Origin: Porogramme epimiltina
Lineage: Eukaryota > Basidiomycota > Agaricomycetes > Polyporales > Polyporaceae
DNA: 64,000 bases
Direction: 5' to 3'
NCBI GenBank assembly: GCA_900155495.1
Contig: FTLJ01000514.1
Span: 1 to 64,000, forward strand
The translations under genes and the position numbers were made by a program. Shown one piece after another: positions 35,427 to 46,068 of this stretch. The first letter of the stretch is position 1, and each line of letters opens with the position of its first letter. The notes under the pieces were generated by a model. It was not told where the DNA came from. It ran no database searches and saw only the letters and a list, made by a program, of their open reading frames with translations.

Positions 35427-35965
35427 TGGTGGGGCTCCCATGTTCTTTGACGTTCTTCCAAGCTTATGTCCAGCTTCACGCAGCCATTATGTCATAAGTG
35501 TATCACAGATATAATACCATATCGTTCCCGACCCTACTACCACGCGCTGATCGTCCTACGTCGGGTTCGGGCGTCGTTTGCGCGGCCTATATGTGTATAT
35601 CAGTCAGCTCTGGTATTGGGGGGGAATGCCAGCAGCGCGATAGACATACAGCAGCAGGCAAAATGCACGGAAACCTGCATAACCACTAAGACGAGCTTCA
35701 GGGCAAACACTGTCTGGCCTCGTGTTCACCGAACAGTACGCAAACTTACGCTAAACATGTAGACCTTCATGAACTAAATGATGTCATCAATCTCTCACAG
35801 TGAACAGCATTAACGTGGCGGCTGTGGCCCTAATACAAGTGTACTAAGGTACGTGGCTAGGAAGCACTCCCTCGTAAGCCATATATCGAGTCGCGGATGC
35901 TCATCGGGCCTCTGCCCTCCTGCTTCCACAGCCCCACAGAGCCAGTGCCTCCAGAATCAATCGCC
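35427..35965. other. boundary between core region and right accessory cluster
   Basis: 3' flank of the UBL-WLM gene; no gene seen. Confidence 0.35.
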
Positions 35966-36062
35966 ATGCCTTCATTGAAAGCCTTCCTCACCACGTTCAT
36001 GAGTGTCCTCGAGATCGCAAAGGGCACTTCTGACGCCCTCTTCTCCGTGCCCCTTCTAGGAC
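35966..36062 (+). pseudogene. orphan first exon of the A/B/D (MLKL-NTD-like) family
   Basis: Frame starting MPSLKAFLTTFMSVLEIAKG and continuing TSDALFSVPLLGRV. It matches the N-terminal helix of B (VAKSTSDALSATPLLGIVA) and of A (KATSDAISSVPLLSI). The match stops after PLLG. From about 36065 the sequence instead matches the upstream module of tandem copy 3 (TCCGAACAT…TAGACGCCC). So a broken family exon was joined to the promoter region of the tandem array. Confidence 0.6.
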
Positions 36063-36189
36063 GCGTCAAGGCCGGAGTCCGAACATGGAGTAGACGCCCA
36101 GCGCAATCGCTCTTAGACCTTGACCACCATCATCCCCTTGCACTTTCCCATCGGCACTCGTAGTCAAAATCACGGTAGGTCTCACAAAA

Positions 36190-37129
36190 ATGCCTGCCGC
36201 CACTCGTAAGACCACCCGAAAGACCCTCCCACAAACGGCGTACTTGGGACTGGAGCCAAAATCCACGATGTCGACAGTGCCCAAGCCGATGACCTCCAAG
36301 AGGGTCTCTCGTGCGAATTCAAAGACAGCGAGCACATCCAAGCCACATTCCCTCCCACCTGCTCTTAAGAGGCCCCGCAAGCGAGATGTTGACGCGGCTG
36401 CTGCCGCTGCCGCCGCTCGCAAATTCGAAGAGGAGGAAGCTGAGAGGTCTAAACAAATGGTCCGTACAGCGACTTTGTATCTTCATTCACGATCTTACTC
36501 GTAATGCTCTCCAGCGTCTTGAGTGGGAGGCCATTATTGCCAAACACCCTCCGTGCAAAGCTCTCGCTCCCAAAGACCTGCCACGCCCCGGCCAGCCCAC
36601 CCCACCCCCTCATCGCCTCTATGGCTGGCCGTTCACGGAGGAGTACTTGCTCGACTACGCGCGACGTCACCGGCTCGAATTTCCTGTGTGCTCCGCGGTG
36701 CGCGCACGATTCGAAGGAAAGGAGGAGTACAACTTCGGCGATCTCACGGATGACCACCTCGCGGATGGGGTTCTGGTCCAACACCTCCAGCGGGTAGCAA
36801 CCACCAGAGTTAGGAGGCATTTCATTCAGGCGGGAGCAAGCGTGGACATCGACCGACCCCTCTCGCTGAAGTGGGATTCGATGTTTGTCCTGTGGTCAAC
36901 GCGAGATTTTGAGCCGAAGTACCGAATGTACAAAATGTTCAAGAACTGGGATAAGGTGAAAAAGTTCGTCGACGATGCGCTCAATGAGTGCTTGCCGGAA
37001 GGCTGCGAACGTCGGACATCGCTGGAGTGGTGGTGGTCCCTGGAGAACGCTTTTGTAAGTGCTGTCCTTGCCCTATTGCTACACGTATGCTAATTCGTTA
37101 TTACCTCTCAGGCTCGTAAATCACGTTAG
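36190..37129 (+). CDS. tandem family copy 1, unrecognised protein
   Basis: Exons 36190-36459, 36515-37054 and 37112-37129; 275 residues. Exon 1 encodes a basic, Ser/Thr/Lys-rich, probably disordered N-terminus (MPAATRKTTRKTLPQTAYLG) with an Ala run before the splice. Exon 2 is a compact conserved domain: PPCKALAPKDLPRPGQ, YGWPFTEEYLLDYARRHRLE, FPVCSAVRARFEGKEEYNFG, DLTDDHLADG, IDRPLSLKWDSMFVLWSTRD, YRMYKMFKNWDKVKKFVDDA, and NECLPEGCERRTSLEWWWS. Exon 3 adds ARKSR. No signal peptide or membrane segment. The first intron has a weak donor (GTCCGT). I do not recognise the domain. The basic N-terminus could bind nucleic acid, which is speculation. Confidence 0.75.
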
Positions 37130-37739
37130 GTCTTTGCTATCGCATGTATATACTTCATGTCATGTTTCGATCTGTACTTGTATACTGGTTCATCTCGATC
37201 ATTCTTGTACGCTCTCGTCTCGATCGTCAGGGGTTGCACACATGTCGCTGAAGATGTGGAACGTGCACGTGCATCCTCTCTAGACTTGTATTGTGATATG
37301 CCAGCTTGAAAAATCCCCTCCTATCGTCACTCCGAACCCTATCCTAAGTATTGTCGGCTGTACACGTAAGCCTAAAATGTTCGCCGACCGAGCGAGTTTC
37401 AAGACCACATAGTCCTCTTGTACGTTCCCTTACTCCCTGCTTTCCGTACCAAGGGTTGTGAGCATCGACGCCCGCAATAACAAGAGCCCGCAGTGGCTAG
37501 CTAGCCCCAATAGCCCCAGGCTACTGGGGCCCCCAGCAGCATTGCGCCTGTCATGATTCTCGATCCGCGGAGCGCCCATCCTGGCTTAGAACAGCCGCGT
37601 ACCGGAATTGCCGCTCCGTCAGTGCTGCTTGAACTTGGCACAATAGCTTGACCACCACTATCACCCGTATTGGACAGCGCTGACTCGAACTCTCTCATAT
37701 AACGTCATACTCAAATCTCCGACAAAACGCTACTCCAGA
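37130..37739. other. spacer of the tandem unit (copy 1 to copy 2)
   Basis: Shared with other spacers of the array: the segment TTCAAGACCACATAGTCCTC… GGTTGTGAGCATCGACG near 37391-37470 is also seen near 42030, 43650 and 45025. The promoter-proximal AGCTTGACCACCACTATC near 37648 recurs before copies 3 and 5. No gene. Confidence 0.55.
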
Positions 37740-38687
37740 ATGCCTGTAGCGACTCGTGCCACCACTCGGAAAAGTCGCTCGCGCACGTGCGCCCAGAGTG
37801 CAGAAAAGACCGCGGAGCCGACAACATCCTCATCGTCGAAGTCAGCCCCCCGCACAGCCCGGAAAACAACTACCAAGACGCGACCAAGTGGCGCTTCTCT
37901 GGCGCAGAAACGGGCCCGCAAAAAGGAAATTGAAGCTGCTGCCGCAGCAGCCGCTGCTGACAAGGCCAAGGAGCTCGAGGCCGCAGCTCATGAGAGGGAC
38001 AAGCAGATGGCAAGTACAGCAACTCTAACTCATCATTCACGTTCTCACTAGTTATTGATACTTATAGCGTCTCAAGTGGGAACCTATCATCGCCGAGCGT
38101 CCTCCGTGCAAGGACATCACCCCCGAGGACCTACCACGCCCCGGTCAACTAAGTCCACCTCCTTATCGCTTCTACGGATGGCCATTCAGGGAGGAGTATT
38201 TGTTCGACTACGCGCGGCGTCATAGGCTCGACTTTCCTGTCTGCGCTGCAGTGCGTGTGAGATTCGGAGGCAAAGAGGAGTTCAACTTCGGCGATCTCAC
38301 GGACGACCACCTCGCAGATGAGGATCTCGTTCAACACCTCCGGGGGATAGCAACCACTAGAGTCATGATGCACTTCGTTCACGCGGGCGCAAACGTATAC
38401 ATCGACCGACCGTTGTCACTAGAGTGGACAATGATGTTTGTCTTGTGGTCAACGCGAGATTTCGAGCATAAGTACCGGATGTACAAATTGCTCAAGAAGT
38501 GGGATAGGGTGAAGAAGTTCATGGACGATGCGCTTAACGAGTGTCTACCAGAAGGCTGCGAACGTCGGACGTCTCTGGAGTGGTGGTGGTCCTGGGAGAA
38601 TTCCTTTGTAAGTGCTGCTTTCATTAGTCGTTCCGTCGAGCCTGGTGCTGATTCGAGCTTCACCCTTAGGTTCCTCTATGTACATAG
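37740..38687 (+). CDS. tandem family copy 2, unrecognised protein
   Basis: Exons 37740-38009, 38068-38607 and 38670-38687; 275 residues, same architecture and exon lengths as copy 1. The N-terminus MPVATRATTRKSRSRTCAQS ends in an Ala-rich coiled stretch with KRARKKEIEAAAAAAAADKA. Core motifs are conserved (YGWPFREEYLFDYARRHRLD, KEEFNFGDLTDDHLADEDL, NECLPEGCERRTSLEWWWS). The first intron begins GCAAGT where copy 5 has GTAAGT and copy 3 has GTGAGT, so copy 2 uses a GC-AG intron if it is spliced. The last exon encodes VPLCT instead of ARKSR. Confidence 0.75.
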
Positions 38688-39015
38688 CTGATGTTCTTAT
38701 TTATGCATTTTACTCGGTTATACATAAGTAGAAATCCTTCCATCCGTTTACAAGCTATAGTGTCAAAGGTTCATTAGCCAGAATATCAATAAGAACAGAC
38801 CTCCACTGCAGTCGGTAGTTGAGACTGATCGTAATGTACGCATTCATAGGGCATAATTAGGCATACATTGACGGGGAATTCCTGGAGTGCATACATGCAT
38901 AGAGATAACATACTACAGTGACAATTACATATGACGGCGCAAAGGGAACTTCTGTTTCGTACAATTCGTCCTGACTACCAGCGAGAAAGGCACTCAATCT
39001 TCCGGGGAACGCGCT
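38688..39015. other. tail-to-tail spacer between copy 2 and the 434-aa gene
   Basis: AT-rich convergent spacer; nothing else seen. Confidence 0.4.
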
Positions 39016-40468
39016 CTAGTCGTCGCTGCCCGGACCGGGCGACTGTGTAAGGTCGCCCATAGGGAGGATGCCGGTGCTCCCAGACGAGACCTCTTCCTGG
39101 TCTTCATCCACTTGAGGGAGCAAGTTACCGAGGGCAACTGCCTGAGGAGAGAGCATACGCGTCTGCGACCGCGTAGTCCGACGAGTGGGTATCGGCGACT
39201 TCTCTAATTCCATGCGACGCCTGTTCTCGAGATATTCGGAGAGCGTAAATTCAGAGACTTTGCTGCTCCCTTCTTCAACGCTGGCTGGACTAGCCGTCGG
39301 GGTCTTGGACAATCCCTCCATAAACTTCTTCAAGGAGCCCGCTGGTATGTCCTTGAGCTGAGCCTCCACCATGTCGTATCCCTCGCGCTGCACAAAATCG
39401 TCATTAATATTGCGCATGTATATAGAAAAAGTCTCGTACAATTGCCTCATCGTCGATTCCTTCTGGCCGACGCTGCGGTGCAGAAACCCAGCTGTACTGG
39501 TACCTCGTCGAAGGATACCGCTTGAGCGGTTGGCGCATTGACCACAGAAATTGAGGAGTGAGAACAACGCTGGGGGTTTCCGGGTCGTCGGCACTTGGCT
39601 CCCCGAAGACGAACATGGGCTCATTCCAGCACAGTATCTTCGGCATTGAACGGGACTCGCACTCCTTGATAGCATACTTGACATAGTCATCAAGGAGTAT
39701 CAAGTCCGAAGAAGAAAGTCTCGCGTGTGGAATTTCCCGGAAGTAGCCGAATTCGACGGGGGGGCAAAGGTCGGGTATGTCTTCCCTTTCCCAGTAAAAC
39801 TGAGTAAAGTACACACCGACGACCAGTGTAGCGTATACCCGCTCCCATGTGGGGTTATGGATGAAGGCTGTCATAGCGGTCTTGTACACTTGGAAGAGAT
39901 GGGATTGGATTGCGTTTCCTGCCTTCCGTCTCGCTTCTTCCGTCGACCAGTGCTCGGGAATGTCAAGGCGCTTGATCTCCGTGACATCGACAAGTATTTC
40001 TTCAACCTTGGACTCGAGGGTACGCGCAAAGTCCGGGACTTGCGATGGAACCGGAAGCACCACTCCTTTCACAGGTTCGTACTCTTCACAGACCTTAGAA
40101 TCCTCCGGCTCAGGTATGAGAGGATATTGAGGAGTGGAAGATATAGTGAAACGAGGGTAATTCTCGGGGGTGATGCTGTTGCATACGGTGTTGGAGATGC
40201 GGGTCCACACTGCGTACAAGTGGTTCTCGGTGTGACGTTTTCTCCATGCACGATCGACTTCTGCTGCCAGATTGACGTAGAATTTTTCTTCATCTTCCAC
40301 GAGACACTGTTAGCAGTATAAAGGGATAGTATTCAGTATCGCGAAATGATTCTAAGACAATCCCGTGGTCAAGGGACCCAGGTGTGCAGGTGGTCAACTC
40401 ACGCTGCGTTTACTGCGCTCGGAGGACACACGAGCTTGACCCCCGTCATACTTGCGCTTCAAGTTCAT
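39016..40468 (-). CDS. 434-aa unrecognised protein lying inside the tandem array
   Basis: Exons 40403-40468, 39440-40306 and 39016-39387, all phase 0; the 52-nt second intron has a clear TTAATGAC branch site. The start MNLKRKYDGGQARVSSERSK is followed by a long alpha-rich region (EDEEKFYVNLAAEVDRAWRK, WTRISNTVCNSITPENYPRF, ARTLESKVEEILVDVTEIKR, GVYFTQFYWEREDIPDL, LSSSDLILLDDYVKYAIKEC, PMFVFG). The C-terminus is acidic and Ser-rich with a basic TRRTTRSQTR segment. No domain recognised. Its TRRTTRSQTR resembles the TTTRRTRSQT of copy 3, but such basic Arg/Thr strings arise easily. It is on the opposite strand to the array and interrupts it between copies 2 and 3. The first ATG chosen is the earliest that splices in frame. 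Confidence 0.65.
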
Positions 40469-40804
40469 GTTGGAAAGGTTGAGGTAGACAGTGGATGCAA
40501 GAGCGTCAGCTTTGTTTTCGTCGAAGGTGGTCACTGAGAGAGATGGTTCAGAAACTCGCAACCTCTCCTCAACTCAAGTCAATGAAACGAACAATGGGGA
40601 TCGGCTACTAGCTACCGGACCGCGGTCCGTCAACGCCTAGCGACTAGAGCTCCGCGGAGCGCCCAACATCTCCCGAATCCGAACATATGATAGACGCCCG
40701 ATACAATCGCTCTTGCAGCTTGACCACCACTATCCTCCTTGCTTGTGCATCGCTGTTTCTCACCTCCACCCCCACATAAACCTCTGAAAAACTTCCTCTT
40801 CCAA
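40469..40804. promoter_or_regulatory. divergent spacer with shared upstream module of the array
   Basis: Separates the 434-aa gene from copy 3. It contains GATAGACGCCCGATACAATC and AGCTTGACCACCACTATCCT near 40689-40737, equivalent to GTAGACGCCCAGCGCAATCG and CTTGACCACCATCATC before copy 1 (36092-36136) and a similar pair before copy 5 (43849-43900). This is the most conserved part of the upstream regions, so it is the best promoter candidate. Confidence 0.5.
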
Positions 40805-41728
40805 ATGCCTGTCGTCACTCGAACCACCACCAGAAGGACTCGCTCGCAAACGGTATACGCTAAACCGGAGCCCAAGTCGACGACTTCTACGACGACCAAG
40901 CCTTCCAACTCAAAGCGGGACTCCCGTTCAAGCTCAAAGACGAAGACAGCACTACAGTCAAAGGCTGCATCAAGGGCACCGAAACGGTCCCGCAAGGGAT
41001 GCGCCGACCCTGTCGTCACCCCTCGCAAGGCCCAGGAGGCGTCTGAAAGGGCTAAGCAAATGGTGAGTGCAGCTACTCCCCCTTATGTACTAAATCCTCA
41101 TCTGTAATGTGTTGCAGCTAATTGAGTGGCAGGCCATCATTGCTGAGCGGCCTCCATGCAAGGCTCTCTCCCCAGAAGATTTTCCGCGTCCCGGTCAATT
41201 ACATCCCCCCCATCGTCTCTACGGCTGGCCATTCTCACAGGAGTACATGCTCGACTATGCGCGGCGACACCGCCTCAAATTCACTGTGTGCGCACACCGG
41301 CGCGCGCAATTCGAAGGCAAGGAGGAGTTCAACTTCGGTGACCTCACGGACGACCACCTCGCGGACGAGGGTCTCGTCCAACATCTCCAGCGGATGGCAA
41401 CCACGAGAGTCAGGGTCCATTTTGCTGAGGCGGGAGCGTGCTTGGACATTGATCGTCCTCTATCGCTGGAGTGGGATACGATGTTTGTGCTATGGTCCAC
41501 ACACGACTACGAGAAGAAGCACCATATGTATACAGCCGTCGGAACGTGGAGCGAAGTGAAACAATTCGTTGACGACGCACTCAATGAGTGCTTGCCCGAA
41601 GGCTGCGAACGTCGGACGTCGCTGGAGTGGTGGTGGTCTTGGGAGAACGCTTTTGTAAGTTCTATTTCTGCCCTATTGCTATGCGTATGCTGATTCTGTA
41701 TTGCCCCTAGGCTCGCAAATCACGTTAG
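40805..41728 (+). CDS. tandem family copy 3, unrecognised protein
   Basis: Exons 40805-41062, 41118-41654 and 41711-41728; 270 residues. N-terminus MPVVTRTTTRRTRSQTVYAK, rich in Ser/Thr/Lys. Core: PPCKALSPEDFPRPGQ, YGWPFSQEYMLDYARRHRLK, GKEEFNFGDLTDDHLADEGL, IDRPLSLEWDTMFVLWSTHD, and the invariant NECLPEGCERRTSLEWWWS. Tail ARKSR as in copy 1. Sequence between SVRV and KQFVDDAL diverges (YTAVGTWSEV). Introns have standard GTGAGT and GTAAGT donors. Probably functional. Confidence 0.75.
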
Positions 41729-42463
41729 GTCTTCGTTAGCGCATGTATATACCTCACGTCTCAATCTGTACTTGTTTACTCGTTCATCTCCGTCGTTTTT
41801 GCGCGCTCTTGTACCGGCTATCGTGGGACTAAATCCCAGCGAAGGTGTGATCAACATTCCTCCAGTCGACTCGAAGTGACTCTCGAAGTCGTGGTGTGCA
41901 TGCCGCTCAAGGTGTGTGACATGTATCCCCCAGACTTGTGCTCTCCATCCTGCGAAACCTCTCTACTGTTACTCACCCTACCTCTAGTTTGGCGGGCTGT
42001 CAGCCCAAGATGTTTGCAAACCGAGCGAGTTTCATGACAAATGGTCTTCTCGGGAATGCTCTCACTCTCTACATTTCATATGGGAGGTTGTGAACATCGA
42101 TTCTTGCAAGGATATGGGCCTGCTGCAGTGACTGGCCGGCGCTGGCCCATAGGCTGGCCCCGATGGTCGCTGCAGCATTATGCATGCCGTGATTCGGCGC
42201 CCACCCCAACCTCTTGGCGACCATTACTGCGCCAGCCCGCCTTGTGCTTTCCGTTCAGACTAACGACGAGTATACTCTCCCAAGGCGTTTCCATACGCGG
42301 AATCGACGGCCTTGGTAGCACCAACGCAGGCCTGCGCGATGGGGGCGATGAAGCAGCGCAGGCGCTGGTGGCGAGCAGCAGCAATGAAAAAGCGGATGCG
42401 AACAGCATGATGCACGAGAGGGCATATCCTCATCGAACCCTATCCTCAAGCCTCCGATTCAGG
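41729..42463. other. spacer of the tandem unit (copy 3 to copy 4)
   Basis: 3' flank of copy 3 is similar to that of copy 1 (GTCTTCGTTAGCGCATGTATATAC). It contains the recurrent spacer segment near 42030-42120. No gene. Confidence 0.5.
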
Positions 42464-43390
42464 ATGCCTGCCGTGACTCATTCTATTGCGCGGGAAAGCC
42501 GCTCGTACGCAACATACACCTAGCCAAAAACGAAGTCGACGATCTCCACAGCGCCGAAGTCAGCAAGTCGGCCCCCCGCATAATCCCGAAGACAGTTCCC
42601 AACTTGCAACCCACTGTCAGCTGCTATAACTCAGAAACGTACCCGCAAGCAGGATATTGAAGCTGCTGCTGCTGCCGCCGCCGCCGCTCGCCTACTCAAA
42701 GAAGAGGAAGCTGAGAAATCCAAACAAACAGTAGGTATTACGACTTCGACTCTGTCTTCATTCATGCTCTTACACTATAGCGCATTCGATGGGAGGTCAT
42801 AATTGCTAATTAAGCATCCTTCTTGCAAGGCTCTCACTCCCGAGGACCTACTACGCCCCAGTCAACTGATATCGATCAAACCCACACCATCGCCTCTCCG
42901 GCTGACCATTCTCGGAGGAGTACATGCTCGATAAATGCCTCCTGACTCTGGCAGTTGCCACCCGCTAGAGGTGTTAGACGAGTGCACTATCCGCGAGGTG
43001 CGAGATCGCCGAAGTTGAACTCCTCCGTGTCTTCGAGTTGTGCACGCGCCACGGAGCACACAGGAAAGTGACTACCGAATATACAAAATGTCCAAGAACG
43101 GGGATAAGGCGAAGAATTTCGCCGACGATGCGCTCAACGAGTCCTTACCAGATGGCTGCGGGCGTCGGACGTCGCTGGAGTACAGTACGATCTGTTTCTC
43201 TGCCAAGTTGTCACACAGAGCTCAGCCCGGTGCTGATTCGAGTTTCATTCTCAGGCTCGTGGACCGCACTAGATACCACTGTCGCGCACTTGTGATGAAT
43301 GTATACTTAGCCTCTCTATCTGTACAGCTAAAGCAACTATGGAAGTGCGACGTTTTCCGCGTCCTAATACTGGTTTTTTAAATGTGGAGT
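42464..43390 (+). pseudogene. tandem family copy 4, pseudogene with internal inversion
   Basis: Starts MPAVTHSIARESRSYATYT then a stop. Later exon-1 remnants (EAAAAAAAARLLKEEEAEKS) are visible near 42655-42725, and exon 2 starts at 42781 and soon hits TAA. The segment 42933-43067 is the reverse complement of the family's FPVCSAVRA…EEFNFGDL…RVRR region; flanking family sequence is missing on both sides of it. After it the order resumes: YRIYKMSKNGDKAKNFADDA and LNESLPDGCGRRTSLE, and the WWWSWENAF segment is deleted. Clearly non-functional. Confidence 0.85.
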
Positions 43391-43976
43391 CAAGTATGCT
43401 CGTGAGTTAACTGGCATATGTAGGACAGCGAATCGCTGCGAAGCTGTGATTAACACCCCCTGTCAACTCGAAGTGACTCCCGAGATCGTTGTGTGTATGC
43501 ACCTAGAGACGTGTAGGGGACATTCTCTATAGACCTATTACTACTAGGGCGCTCCAACTTGCGAATTTACTCCCCTGAGCCCTCTACTGTCCCTTCCCTA
43601 CTGAGCTTACTACCGTCTGTCAACCAAAGTTAGCGTTTACAGTTTTAAGATCAAATGATCTTCTTGTGCATGCCCCCAATCTCTACATTAAATGCGGAGG
43701 GTTGCGAGCGTGACCTCCCTCAGAAATATGGGCCTACAGCTACTGGCTGGCATGGAAGCTGGCCCCAAGGGCCAACAGTGCATTCTGCCCGTGCACCGTG
43801 ATTCTCGGCCCCCATCACCATTTATATCTCAACCGAGAGTAGACGCCCAACGGGATCACTCCTGTTTGAAGGTTGAGTAGCTTGACCACCACCACGACCA
43901 CCCCTATTCACTCGGGCCGACTCGAGCTCTCTCGTAGAACATAACACTCAAGTCTCCAACAGAGCAATACTCTAGA
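43391..43976. other. spacer of the tandem unit (copy 4 to copy 5)
   Basis: Contains the recurrent spacer and, from about 43849, the shared upstream module GTAGACGCCCAACGGGATCA … TAGCTTGACCACCACCACG. No gene. Confidence 0.5.
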
Positions 43977-44897
43977 ATGCCTGTGGGGACTCGTGCCGCC
44001 ACTCGGAAAAGTCGCTCGCGCGCGTACGCCCAAAGTCCCGGGACGGCCGCGGAGCCGACGTCATCCGCATCGTCGAAGTCGGCCCCTCGCACAACCCGGA
44101 AAACAACTACTAAGCCGCGACCAAATTGCGCTTCCATGGCGCAGAAACGGGCCAGAAAAAAGGAAATTGAAGCTGCTGCCGCTCTCAAGGCCAAGGAGGC
44201 GGCAGCTGAGAGGCACAAGCAGATGGTAAGTACAGCAGTTCTTCCTCATCGTTCATGTTTTTACAACTTCATACCAATAGCGCATCAAGTGGGAACCTAT
44301 CATCGCCAAACGTCCCCCTTGCAAAGCTCTCACCCCCAAGGACCTGCCACGCCCCGGTCAACTAAATCCACCTCATCGCCTCTATGGCTGGCCTTTCAAG
44401 GAGGAGTACCTATTCGACTACGCGCGGCGTCATAGTCTCGACTTTCCCGTGTGCGCTGCAGTGCGTGCGAAATTTGGAGGCAAAGAGGAGTTCAACTTTG
44501 GCGACCTCACGGATGACCACCTCGCGGATAAAGATCTTGTCCAACACCTCCAGGACTTAGCGACCACCATAGTCAAGATGCATTTCTATCGGGCGGGCGC
44601 AAAAGTAGTCATCGACCGACCATTATCGCTGGAGTGGGATACGATGTTTGTCCTGTGGTCAACGCGAGATTATGAGCAGAAGTACCGGATGTACAAAATG
44701 CTCAAGAAGTGGGATAGGGTGAAGACGTTCATGGACGACGCGCTCAACGAGTGTCTACCAGAAGGCTGTGAACGTCGGACGTCTCTGGAGTGGTGGTGGT
44801 CCTGGGAGAATTCCTTTGTAAGTGCTGTTTTCACTAGTCATTCTGCCGAACCCGGCGTTGATTCGGGCTTCACCCTTAGGTTCGTGCATCATGTTAG
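43977..44897 (+). CDS. tandem family copy 5, unrecognised protein
   Basis: Exons 43977-44225, 44281-44817 and 44880-44897; 267 residues. N-terminus MPVGTRAATRKSRSRAYAQS, closest to copy 2 (shared KSAPRTTRKTTTK and KRARKKEIEAAAAL). Core: YGWPFKEEYLFDYARRHSLD, FPVCAAVRAKFGGKEEFNFG, DLTDDHLADKDLVQHLQDL, IDRPLSLEWDTMFVLWSTRD, NECLPEGCERRTSLEWWWS. Tail VRASC. Standard splice donors. Copies 2 and 5 form one subgroup and copies 1 and 3 another, judging from the N-terminus and the last exon. Confidence 0.75.
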
Positions 44898-45117
44898 ATT
44901 TTTCCAGTCGCAGATGATGTGTGTGTGTGTATACTTGCGGCCTCTGTCTGTAGTTCTATCTCCATATTGAACAAGCGACCTTCCACGTCGCTCACATCAT
45001 CATAAGTTTGCCTAATCGTCGGCCCGACTTTCAAGATCAAATGTACCTCTTGTGCATGCTCTCGCTCTCTACATTCCATAACGAGGGTTGCGAGCATCGA
45101 CTATCGCAGGGATATGA
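44898..45117. other. spacer before fragment copy 6
   Basis: Contains TTTCAAGATCAAATGTACCT and GGTTGCGAGCATCGACT, the recurrent spacer of the array, which is joined directly to mid-exon-2 sequence at about 45118. Confidence 0.55.
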
Positions 45118-45420
45118 GCCTGTCCAGCACCTCCAGCGCGTAGCAACCACAAGACTTAGGAGGCTTTTCATGCAGGCGGGCGCAAGCGTAGAAATCGATC
45201 GACCGTTATCGTAGGAATGAGATTCGATGTTTGTCTTATGGTCAACGCAGGATCATGAAGAGAAGTACAGATTGTACGAAATGCCCAAGAACTGGGATAA
45301 GGTGAAGAAGTTCGTCGACGATGCGTTCAACGAGTACTTGCCGGAAGGTTCCGAACGCCGGACGTCGACCGCTGGAGTGGTGGAGGTCATTGGAAAATGC
45401 GTTTGTGAGTTCAACTTACT
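45118..45420 (+). pseudogene. tandem family copy 6, 5'-truncated fragment
   Basis: Begins VQHLQRVATTRLRRLFMQAG and continues SVEIDRPLS, then a TAG stop where other copies have LEWD. After that MFVLWSTQDHEEKYRLYEM, KKFVDDAFNEYLPEGSERRT, then a small insertion breaks the WWW motif (STAGVVEVIGKCV in the open frame). Exon 1 and the first half of exon 2 are missing. Confidence 0.85.
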
Positions 45421-46068
45421 TCGTCGACACACTGCTGCTCACTCGCGTCGATCCTCAGGGCCTTAGATCATGATCACGTTAGATCTTCACTGTCACGTCT
45501 ACTGCGTATATGTGCCACTCGCTTCCGTCCGTAACTATACCATCTTTTCTCTACACATAACTCCTATCCGCCGCAGTGAGTCCACGGCGCATTCACAACG
45601 GCCAACCATGGAACAAGCCAATTCACATCTGAGGCGGATGCGACAACTTCTTGCCACTCACATCCTTGACAAACCTTTACCTTGATGGCATATAAATTTG
45701 TGGTCTCATCCAGACGATAGGAAAACTCCACCCACCACGGTCATGCAGCAGGTGTGAGATACGTCAATGACATCAAGGTGGGTTCATACAAGCGCGCGGA
45801 TCTCACAGACGCACGAATGTGACCTTCATATCCAAAGGGAAGCAACGGGCGTCATCGCAGAGAACATTAACATAGACACATGGCCGTGGGTGTATTTGTT
45901 AGGTGTAGTAGTAAGGATACATTGTGAAGATAAATATCAAGAAGCAATCCCAATACAGAGATAAGTTAGCAAGTATCGATACAACAGTGAGAACGAAGTC
46001 GGGCGGAGCCCAGTCAATCAGGAAACCCAGTCGTCGTCAGCGCGGCACAAGGAGCAGCGCGCGCGCGT
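45421..46068. other. right boundary of the tandem array
   Basis: No gene seen; AT-rich sequence changing to GC-rich at about 46010, where the core region resumes. Confidence 0.4.
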
